From: Albidovulum sp.
GTDB taxonomy: Bacteria > Pseudomonadota > Alphaproteobacteria > Rhodobacterales > Rhodobacteraceae
NCBI GenBank assembly: GCA_030837785.1
Contig: JAUQYA010000022.1
Coordinates: 1-22,803 of the forward strand
Reading direction: 5' to 3'
Length of the DNA: 22,803 nt
Below the pieces are notes generated by a model. It saw nothing but the letters and a program-made list of their open reading frames with translations. It made no database searches and had not been told where the DNA came from. A program made the position numbers and the translations under genes. Below are positions 7,405 to 13,318 of this stretch, piece by piece (positions within the stretch are counted from its first letter, which is position 1; every line of letters begins with the position of its first letter).

Positions 7405-7824
7405 ATGACACCGCCGGAGGCGCCCGTGCAAGGCCAGGTGGGCCGGAGCACGGACACGCCGCCGGCGGTTTGCGTTTGTCTGACGCTGGCCAGGCGCGCC
7501 GACTTCCTGCGCGCGGCCCAGGGGCGGCGGCAGGGAATGCCGGGCTTCCTTCTGCAGGCGCGGCACCGCGGCCCCGAGGAGGCCGATCCACAAGCGATCC
7601 GCATAGGCTTCACCTGTTCGAAGAAGCTCGGCAATGCGGTTGCGCGCAATCGCGCCAAGCGGCGGCTGCGCGAAATCGCCCGCGCGATCCTTCCCCTTCA
7701 CGGCCAGCCCGGCTGGGACTACGTTCTGGTCGGGCGCCCCGAGGCGACCGCCAGCCGCGACTTCGCCGCGATGACCGCCGATCTCGTCCGCGCGCTGGGG
7801 AAGATTCACGGAAGCAGGGAATGA
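7405..7824 (+). CDS. rnpA: Ribonuclease P protein component
   Basis: This 139-residue basic protein carries the RnpA signature: RIGFTCSKKLGNAVARNRAK (about 66-85) with the RNR helix RNRAKRRLRE (81-90). It is the protein cofactor of RNase P, which matures tRNA 5' ends. It overlaps yidD by four bases (ATGA), so the two are probably translationally coupled. The ATG at 7405 has no clear Shine-Dalgarno. A GTG at 7426 has GGAGG five bases upstream (7416-7420) and would give a 132-residue protein closer to the usual length, so the true start is open. Confidence 0.95.
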   Translation: MTPPEAPVQGQVGRSTDTPPAVCVCLTLARRADFLRAAQGRRQGMPGFLLQARHRGPEEADPQAIRIGFTCSKKLGNAVARNRAKRRLREIARAILPLHGQPGWDYVLVGRPEATASRDFAAMTADLVRALGKIHGSRE

Positions 7825-8078
7825 GCCCCATCGCCCATATCGTCGCCCTGCCGGTGCGGGCCTACCGGCTGATCCTCAGCCCCTGGGTCGGCCACTCCTG
7901 CCGCTATCAGCCGACCTGTTCGGCCTATGCGCTGGAAGCCCTGGAAAAGCATGGCGCAGTGAAGGGCAGCTGGCTCGCGCTGCGCCGCATCGGCCGCTGC
8001 CACCCCTGGGGCGGGTCGGGCTATGACCCGGTGCCCGACTGCGGCTGCACGGGGAAGGATCACTCCTCGAAGGGCTGA
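7821..8078 (+). CDS. yidD: Membrane protein insertion efficiency factor YidD
   Basis: An 85-residue protein with the DUF37/YidD core: AYRLILSPWVGHSCRYQPTC, SAYALEALEKHGAVKG and RIGRCHPWGGSGYDPVP. The CRYxPTCSxYA pattern and the RCHPW motif are diagnostic. YidD is a small inner-membrane-associated factor that helps YidC-dependent insertion of membrane proteins. Its ATG overlaps the rnpA stop. Its last 19 bases overlap the 3' end of the convergent pentapeptide gene. Here yidC is not adjacent but 5.2 kb downstream. Confidence 0.96.
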   Translation: MSPIAHIVALPVRAYRLILSPWVGHSCRYQPTCSAYALEALEKHGAVKGSWLALRRIGRCHPWGGSGYDPVPDCGCTGKDHSSKG

Positions 8079-9730
8079 ACCCGGATCAGGCGGAACGGCG
8101 TGCCCCCCGCGGCGGCAGCCTCGACCTCGGCCCGCTCGAGGTTCTGGTAGACCGCGTTGATCGCCATGACCTCGTCAAGGGGCACCGGCTCGGCCCGGAA
8201 CCGCCCGGCCACGAAACTGCCGGGGGCGGCCGTCGCGGTCAGTTCGGCCAGGACGTCGCGGCCGAAGAGGATGGCGCCGTCGAAGTCGGCGGACTTCAGC
8301 TCCGCCCCCGCGAAGCTCGTGCCGATCAGCACCGCGCCCCGGAATGTCGCCGCCCCGAGCGCTGCCGCGTCGAAGCGCCCGCCCAGGAAGACCGCGCCGT
8401 CGAAGCTCGTCGCGGTGAGGACGGCGCCGCTGAAATCGGTCCCGAACTGCACCGAGCGGTCGAAATCCGCGCCGGAAAGAAACGTGCTGTAGGGCGCGTT
8501 TTCCGGCAGGTAGGGCGCGCGCGTTCGCTCTCTCTGGACCACCGCGAAGCTGGAGCGGCGGAACTGGGCGCCCCGAAAGCGGGCGTTTTCCAGCGCGGCG
8601 CCGCCGAGGTCGACCTCGGTGAGGTAGCTGCCGGACAGGTCGGCATAGGGCAGCCGGGTGCCGAGGCCGGTGAGAAGGGCGATGTCCGCGTTTGGCAGAT
8701 AGGCGAAGGACAGGTCGAGCCCGGCGAGATTGAGCCTTTCGAGATTGTGGATACCGGCGCCGAGAAGCACGGTCAGAAGCTGGCCGCGCTCCGGGCTCGC
8801 CGGCCGGTCGATGAGCCGGTTCGCCGTGTCCTCCTCGGGCCAGCCGAAGGCCGCGGCCAGCCGGTCGTAGGTCCGGGGCAGGTCGGCGCGCCGGCGCAAC
8901 ATCGCGCGGCGGGTCTTGTCGCCCGGATCCTGCGCACGCACGCCGAGATCTAGGAAGCGGTAGGGCTGCGTCGCCCGCGAGATCGAGGTGATCCGCAGGA
9001 CAAGTTCGCGGTCAAGCTCGGCAGGGTCGATCAGGTTGAAGAGAGGCCGGTCTTCCGCGGCCGCCGCCGCCGTCCCCTGGGTGGCGTCGAGGGTCGCGCC
9101 GAGGCGGGCCGCGATCCCGGTGATCTCGACGGCGAGGGCCGCATTGCGCGCCGCCTCGGCAAGCTGGACGTCCTGGGTGAGCAATGTCGTCTGTTCCGCA
9201 ATGCGGCCGTTCTGTTCGCGCAGAAGCTCGGACTGGGCCGCGATGAGCTGATTCTGCTTGAACAGGAGCGCGGTGCCCGCAAGCGCCGCCATCGCGGCAA
9301 TGAGCGCGGTCAGCGAGGCGATGATCCAGCGGCGCGCGGTGATCCAGGCATAGCGGGCGAGCGCCAGCGACACGACCTCGCGCGCGGCCTTCGTCGCGCC
9401 GCCCGCGTCCCGCTCGACCGCGCTTTCGGCCATTTGCGCGAGTGGCCGCGCCAACCGCTCGATCTCGGTTTCCGCATGTCCGAAGAGGCGGCGAAGGATC
9501 GGCTTTCGGGCAAGAAAGAGGAGCGCGCCAAGAAGCGCGACCACGAAGAGCGCGGACAGGAAGACGAGGACGATGAGGCCCGCGCCATCCTCGAGGAACG
9601 CGAGACCGGAAAAGGCGACGAGGAAACCCGCCGCAGTGCCGAAGCCGAAGACGAGAACACCCGTCCAGGCGCCAAGGCCCCGGGCCACCGTCCCCGGCGC
9701 ATCCGCAGGTCTCTCGTCGCGTTCCGCCAC
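8060..9730 (-). CDS. Pentapeptide-repeat membrane protein
   Basis: With the GTG start at 9730 this is 556 residues. Two close membrane segments (about 22-44 and 51-74) precede a cytoplasmic stretch, a third segment (135-157) and a Gln/Glu-rich probable coiled coil (158-193). The C-terminal third (about 331-490) is built of A(D/N)LxX-type pentapeptides such as ADFDRS, TSFDGAVF and ATFRGAVL, which form a right-handed beta-helix. Function of such membrane-tethered pentapeptide proteins is unknown; a scaffold role is only a guess. An in-frame ATG at 9796 is an alternative start, but it lacks a ribosome-binding site and its 22 extra residues are not protein-like, while the GTG has AAAGGGG nine bases upstream. 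Its 3' end overlaps yidD tail to tail. Confidence 0.85.
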   Translation of the reverse strand: MAERDERPADAPGTVARGLGAWTGVLVFGFGTAAGFLVAFSGLAFLEDGAGLIVLVFLSALFVVALLGALLFLARKPILRRLFGHAETEIERLARPLAQMAESAVERDAGGATKAAREVVSLALARYAWITARRWIIASLTALIAAMAALAGTALLFKQNQLIAAQSELLREQNGRIAEQTTLLTQDVQLAEAARNAALAVEITGIAARLGATLDATQGTAAAAAEDRPLFNLIDPAELDRELVLRITSISRATQPYRFLDLGVRAQDPGDKTRRAMLRRRADLPRTYDRLAAAFGWPEEDTANRLIDRPASPERGQLLTVLLGAGIHNLERLNLAGLDLSFAYLPNADIALLTGLGTRLPYADLSGSYLTEVDLGGAALENARFRGAQFRRSSFAVVQRERTRAPYLPENAPYSTFLSGADFDRSVQFGTDFSGAVLTATSFDGAVFLGGRFDAAALGAATFRGAVLIGTSFAGAELKSADFDGAILFGRDVLAELTATAAPGSFVAGRFRAEPVPLDEVMAINAVYQNLERAEVEAAAAGGTPFRLIRVQPFEE

Positions 9731-9888
9731 GCCCGACGGCCCCTTTTGCCCTACAGCCCACCAGCCGCTGCGACGATGACAAAGACCGGGCTTCATGGCA
9801 ATGGCGCGACCGGCCGCGACCGCCGCCGTTTCCCGCCGGGCCGGCGATTCCGCTTGGCGGCACGGACCGGAGCGTTTAGGTGAGCGCC

Positions 9889-9981
9889 ATGCTCGACGAC
9901 CTTGACGACATCCACCCGCTGTTCCACGGCGCCCCCGCGACCACGGAGTTCAAGAAGCTCCGCAAGCGGATCGTGCGCGAG
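9889..9981 (+). repeat. Left direct repeat: ttcA codons 1-31 (attL-like)
   Basis: Imperfect direct repeat with 10584-10676. Thirteen of 93 positions differ, nearly all at third codon positions, with only two amino-acid changes. The final 21 bases are identical, and the 16 bases from 9944 to 9959 also match. Confidence 0.9.
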
Positions 9982-10059
9982 ACCGCAATGTCGAGCCTCT
10001 CCATTTGCAAAGGCTTCGTTGACTTGGCCGGCGCTCCGAGTCTGGTAGTGTGGCTGTGA
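9889..10059 (+). pseudogene. Truncated 5' end of ttcA fused to foreign codons (left junction)
   Basis: The ATG at 9889 has AGGTGA six bases upstream and begins MLDDLDDIHPLFHGAPATTE, continuing through FKKLRKRIVRE. These are the first 31 residues of TtcA, matching the intact gene at 10584 except for residues 4 and 5. After codon 31 (position 9981) the homology stops abruptly and 25 unrelated codons follow to a TGA at 10057-10059. The PP-loop and all Fe-S cysteines are missing, so this 56-codon ORF cannot be a TtcA enzyme. It is probably the original host 5' end with native promoter and ribosome-binding site, left behind by the insertion. Its stop overlaps the next ORF's ATG (TGATG). Confidence 0.85.
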
Positions 10060-10508
10060 TGAGCATGCCCACGATCGTCCTGCTGGTACTGGTCCCAGGT
10101 CTCATTCTGCTTCTTTGGACTTTGCGCCGCATTCGTACACCATTGAGAACCCAACGACTTGATCTGCCACCGCCAGAAACCTTGGCCCACGCCTCGCGCG
10201 AACAGGCGATCGAGGGTTTACGCAGCCGTGCCAAAGCCCTGACCTTCAATTCACAGGCGAAAGACTGGATCGAGAGCTTGCCGACTGGAGAGAGAGCCTC
10301 GCCCTTTATCGACTTCATTCTTCCCGCCAAAAATGGCAAAGCCCCGCCGGGGTCACCGGGCCTGGGATTTGTGGTTTCGAGTGGCTGCCGTGGGCATTCC
10401 AATTTCACGCTAGCCTTCCAAGACATCGACAAAGCTGCCGAGACACTCGCCAGATTTGCTGAGCGAAGCGTTCCCTCTGCGCCGGACGCGTCTGCGCTCC
10501 AACAGTGA
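10059..10508 (+). CDS. Orphan single-pass membrane protein, cargo of the ttcA element
   Basis: A 149-residue ORF starting at the ATG of the TGATG overlap; a GTG at 10050 is an alternative start. Residues about 4-21 are a strong hydrophobic segment (TIVLLVLVPGLILLLW) followed by RRIR, predicting one N-terminal membrane anchor with the rest cytoplasmic. The soluble part has REQAIEGLRSRAKAL, a Pro/Gly-rich middle and an SSGCRGHSNFTLAFQDIDKA segment. I do not recognise the family. Base use differs from its neighbours: 10081-10140 is 32/60 G+C against 40/60 at 10681-10740, and rare codons (TTA, CTA, AGA, many TTG) are frequent, which suggests acquisition by transfer. The frame is complete, so it is probably functional; an accessory role such as defence or immunity is speculation. 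Confidence 0.65.
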   Translation: MSMPTIVLLVLVPGLILLLWTLRRIRTPLRTQRLDLPPPETLAHASREQAIEGLRSRAKALTFNSQAKDWIESLPTGERASPFIDFILPAKNGKAPPGSPGLGFVVSSGCRGHSNFTLAFQDIDKAAETLARFAERSVPSAPDASALQQ

Positions 10509-10542
10509 ATATTCTGACAGGTGGCTTGACTGTCTTGGCCTT

Positions 10543-10580
10543 CCTCAGAACTTTGAGGTAGTTTCCCTCTCCGAGGAAAC
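10543..10580 (+). promoter_or_regulatory. Two small hairpins in the leader of the intact ttcA
   Basis: CCTCA (10543-10547) pairs with TGAGG (10554-10558), and GTTTCC (10561-10566) pairs with GGAAAC (10575-10580). The second hairpin includes the GAGGAAAC that serves as ribosome-binding site for the ATG at 10584. Both stems are short, so a regulatory effect is unproven. Confidence 0.3.
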
Positions 10581-10583
10581 GAG

Positions 10584-10676
10584 ATGCTTGACGAAACCGA
10601 CGATATCCATCCGCTCTTTCACGGAGCGCCCGCGACGACGGAGTTCAAGAAGCTTCGCAAGCGGATCGTGCGCGAG
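10584..10676 (+). repeat. Right direct repeat: ttcA codons 1-31 (attR-like)
   Basis: Second copy of the ttcA 5' end, 695 bases downstream of the first and continuous with the rest of an intact ttcA. It differs from the left copy mainly by synonymous changes, so it is not a fresh duplication. Confidence 0.9.
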
Positions 10677-11453
10677 GTGCGCGAGGCGATCGAGGCCTAT
10701 GGCATGATCGAACGCGGCACGCGCTGGCTCGTCTGCCTGTCGGGCGGCAAGGACAGCTACACGCTGCTTGCCGTCCTGCACGAGCTGAAATGGCGTGGGC
10801 TCCTGCCGGTCGATCTTCTCGCCTGCAACCTCGATCAGGGCCAGCCGGGCTTTCCGGCGACGGTGCTGCCGGAGTTCCTGACCCGGATGGGTGTCCCGCA
10901 CCGGATCGAATATGCCGACACCTATTCGATCGTCACCGACAAGATCGCGCCGGGGGGCACGATGTGTTCGCTCTGCTCGCGGCTCCGGCGCGGCAATCTC
11001 TACCGCATCGCCCGCGAGGAGGGCTGTTCGGCGGTGGTGCTCGGCCATCACCGCGACGACATCCTGGAAACCTTCTTCATGAATCTCTTCCACGGCGGGC
11101 GCCTGGCCACCATGCCGCCGAAGCTTCTGAACGAGGACGGTGACCTTTTCGTCCATCGCCCGCTTGCCTTCGTGGCCGAGGCCGATTGCGAGAGGTTCGC
11201 CCGCGCGATGGACTACCCGATCATCCCCTGCGATCTCTGCGGCTCGCAGGAGGGGCTGCAAAGGAAGCAGGTCAAGCAGCTCCTCGACGGTTGGGAGGCC
11301 AGGAACCCCGGTCGACGGCAGGTGATGTTCCGCGCACTGATGAATGCGCGGCCGTCGCATCTGCTCGATCCGAAGCTGTTCGACTTCGCGGGGCTCGCGC
11401 CGGGTCCGGCGGATTTTAGCGATATTCCGCGCCTTGGCGGGCATGCGGATTAA
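10584..11453 (+). CDS. ttcA: tRNA 2-thiocytidine(32) synthetase TtcA
   Basis: This 289-residue enzyme thiolates cytidine 32 in certain tRNAs, including tRNA-Arg species, using ATP and a [4Fe-4S] cluster. It has the PP-loop SGGKDS (53-58) in CLSGGKDSYTLL, the CxxC pair Cys128/Cys131 in GTMCSLCSRLRRG, and the distal cysteine region IIPCDLCGSQ (Cys216/Cys219), so all family hallmarks are present. Length is normal (E. coli TtcA is 311). A GAGGA ribosome-binding site lies seven bases before the ATG. The first 31 codons appear to have been replaced by those of the inserted element while keeping the protein sequence. It may be transcribed from the old ttcA promoter through the cargo gene. Confidence 0.95.
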   Translation: MLDETDDIHPLFHGAPATTEFKKLRKRIVREVREAIEAYGMIERGTRWLVCLSGGKDSYTLLAVLHELKWRGLLPVDLLACNLDQGQPGFPATVLPEFLTRMGVPHRIEYADTYSIVTDKIAPGGTMCSLCSRLRRGNLYRIAREEGCSAVVLGHHRDDILETFFMNLFHGGRLATMPPKLLNEDGDLFVHRPLAFVAEADCERFARAMDYPIIPCDLCGSQEGLQRKQVKQLLDGWEARNPGRRQVMFRALMNARPSHLLDPKLFDFAGLAPGPADFSDIPRLGGHAD

Positions 11454-11524
11454 CCTCCCGGTCACCCGCGCCGCCTAGCGTTCCCCCAGATGCCGTCCTT
11501 TGGGCTTTGACGGAAGGGGTTCGC

Positions 11525-13060
11525 ATGATCCGCAAGCAGTTCATCCCCGCGCTTGGCCGCGTGACGGCGCCACTCGTCGAACCGGAATTCCTGAGTCTCT
11601 ACCCGGCGCTGGCGCTGGCGCTCTTGTGGTTCGGCCCGCGCGGGGCGCTCATCGCCGGCCTCGCCGGCGTCCCGATGGCGGTGCTGGCCCGGGCACGGTC
11701 GGCAAGGGCCGGCGCCCGGCCGGCGGCCGGGGACGCGGCAGGGCGAACGCCGCCCAGGCGTCTCCTGACCGCCGCCCTCGACCGCGCCTTCGCAAGCCAG
11801 GAGGAAACCGGCAAGGCCTCGGCCTGCATCGTCGTCGGCCTCGACGATCCGACCCAGCTTGCCGCGACCTACGGGCAGGAGGCCTGCGACCGGACGATGG
11901 ATCGGATCGGCGAACGGATCGCGGCCGTCCTGCGGGAACACGACATTGTCGGGCGGATCGACCGCACCCGCTTCGCCGTGGCCCTCGCGCCGGCGCGGCG
12001 CATGGACCTCGAGGCGGTGATCCAGATCGCCGGCCGGGTCCGCGCCGCGCTGGGGGAACCCGTCTCGATCGACGCGATGACGGTCTATGTCAGCGCCTCG
12101 GTGGGCTTCTGCCTGACCAGCCGCGCGCCTGAGCGCACCGGACCGGCGGTGCTCGAGGCGGCGGGTCTCGCGTTCGAGGAAGCGCGCCGCAACGGGCCGG
12201 GTGGCATCCGCGCCTATTCGGCCGACCTCGGCCGCGCCGCCCTGGCGCGCGACGCGCTTCGCGATCAGGTGGAAGCCGCCCTCGAGAACGGCGAGATCGT
12301 CGCCTATTTCCAGCCGCAGCTGTCGACCGACACCGGCGATGTCGCCGGGTTCGAGGCGCTCGCGCGCTGGCAGCACCCCAGCCGCGGCGTCCTGACGCCC
12401 GGCGACTTCCTGCCCGTGATCCTTGCCGCGGGCCTTGGCGAGCGGCTGGGCGAGGTGATCCTCGGCCAGGCCCTTTCGGCGCTGCGCGGGTGGGACCGGG
12501 CGGGGCTCAGGGTGCCGCAGGTGGCGGTGAACTTCTCGTCTGCCGAGCTGCGCAACCCCAACCTCGCGGCCAAGCTCAAGTGGGAACTCGACCGCTTCGA
12601 CCTCGCGCCCGAACGGCTGACGGTGGAAATCCTCGAATCCGTCATGGCCGAGACCGACAACGACGTGATCGTCCACAACATCACCGCGCTTTCGCGGATG
12701 GGTTGCAACATCGACCTCGACGACTTCGGCACCGGCCATGCCTCGCTGGCGTCGATCCGGCGCTTCTCCGTCGGCCGCATCAAGATCGACAGGTCCTATG
12801 TGACGCGTGTCGATTCGGACCTGTCGCAGCAGCGCATGGTGGCCGCGATCCTGTCGATGGCCGAACGGCTCGGCATCGAGACGCTCGCCGAAGGGGTGGA
12901 GACGATCGGCGAACACGCCCATCTGGCACAACTCGGCTGCAGCCATGTGCAGGGCTTCGCCATCGCGCGCCCGATGGCCCTGACCCAGACCGACGACTGG
13001 CTCCGGACCCACCGGGCGAAGCTTGACGCCACCTCCGGCGTCGCCCGGCGCACCGGCTGA
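11525..13060 (+). CDS. c-di-GMP phosphodiesterase with degenerate GGDEF and intact EAL domains
   Basis: A 511-residue protein with a short hydrophobic N-terminus (about 22-56), a GGDEF-like domain (about 80-230) and an EAL domain (about 240-495). The GGDEF signature is replaced by RIDRTRF (144-150), so cyclase activity is not expected. The EAL domain keeps FEALARW (276-282), NFSS (Asn336), the Glu of VEILES (Glu368), DDFGTG (399-404), KIDRSYV (Lys420) and TLAEGVET (Glu456), so it should hydrolyse c-di-GMP to pGpG at the membrane. The ATG at 11525 follows GGAAGGGG at a good distance and is preferred to an upstream TTG at 11507. It lies 71 bases after ttcA. Confidence 0.92.
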   Translation: MIRKQFIPALGRVTAPLVEPEFLSLYPALALALLWFGPRGALIAGLAGVPMAVLARARSARAGARPAAGDAAGRTPPRRLLTAALDRAFASQEETGKASACIVVGLDDPTQLAATYGQEACDRTMDRIGERIAAVLREHDIVGRIDRTRFAVALAPARRMDLEAVIQIAGRVRAALGEPVSIDAMTVYVSASVGFCLTSRAPERTGPAVLEAAGLAFEEARRNGPGGIRAYSADLGRAALARDALRDQVEAALENGEIVAYFQPQLSTDTGDVAGFEALARWQHPSRGVLTPGDFLPVILAAGLGERLGEVILGQALSALRGWDRAGLRVPQVAVNFSSAELRNPNLAAKLKWELDRFDLAPERLTVEILESVMAETDNDVIVHNITALSRMGCNIDLDDFGTGHASLASIRRFSVGRIKIDRSYVTRVDSDLSQQRMVAAILSMAERLGIETLAEGVETIGEHAHLAQLGCSHVQGFAIARPMALTQTDDWLRTHRAKLDATSGVARRTG

Positions 13061-13252
13061 GGATCGGCCCGGGCGCGCGGGCGGCATCCGGCCCCGGCCG
13101 GCAACCGGCGGAGGCCGCGGAACACCGGCCGGAACGCTCGCCAACCTGCCGGCAAGGAGGGATCGCCACCGGCGGCGTTGCAACGGGCGGCGACGGATCG
13201 GCTCCTCCCCGCCCCCCGGGTGTCCGCGCCACTGTCCCGGGGGCGAAACCGC

Positions 13253-13276
13253 TTGACCTTTCGCTGCCCGTTCTGT
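13253..13276 (+). promoter_or_regulatory. Possible -35 region of the yidC operon promoter
   Basis: TTGACC (13253-13258) lies about 60 bases before yidC, at the end of a 258-base gap that is otherwise GC-rich with no ORF or RNA I can support. The -10 around 13271-13277 is not convincing, so only the -35-like hexamer is supported. Confidence 0.3.
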
Positions 13277-13318
13277 TGAACCTGCGCAAACCTCGGCAGG
13301 ACGGGTGGTGGGTCCGAA

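Larger units (their letters stand above)
9982..10676 (+). mobile_element. Putative 695-bp integrated mini-element in the 5' end of ttcA
   Basis: The segment is bounded by two copies of the ttcA 5' end: left 9889-9981 and right 10584-10676, which agree at 80 of 93 positions. The last 21 bases before each junction (9961-9981 and 10656-10676) are identical, as expected for an attachment core. The interior has one lower-GC orphan gene and no recombinase. By established knowledge, ttcA is an integration target elsewhere: the Rac prophage of Escherichia coli sits in the 5' part of ttcA. Element boundaries are set at the loss of homology; the exact crossover could be anywhere in the shared core. It may be a satellite needing an integrase in trans, or the scar of a larger island. 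Confidence 0.75.

Noticed and set aside
10526..10554. Independent promoter for the right-hand ttcA (TTGACT at 10526-10531)
   Set aside because: No acceptable -10 lies 16-18 bases downstream (AACTTT), so it was not listed as a feature.
9889..10676. Recent local tandem duplication as the explanation of the two ttcA 5' ends
   Set aside because: The copies differ at 13 of 93 positions, mostly synonymous, and the sequence between them is foreign rather than ttcA body, so simple duplication does not fit.
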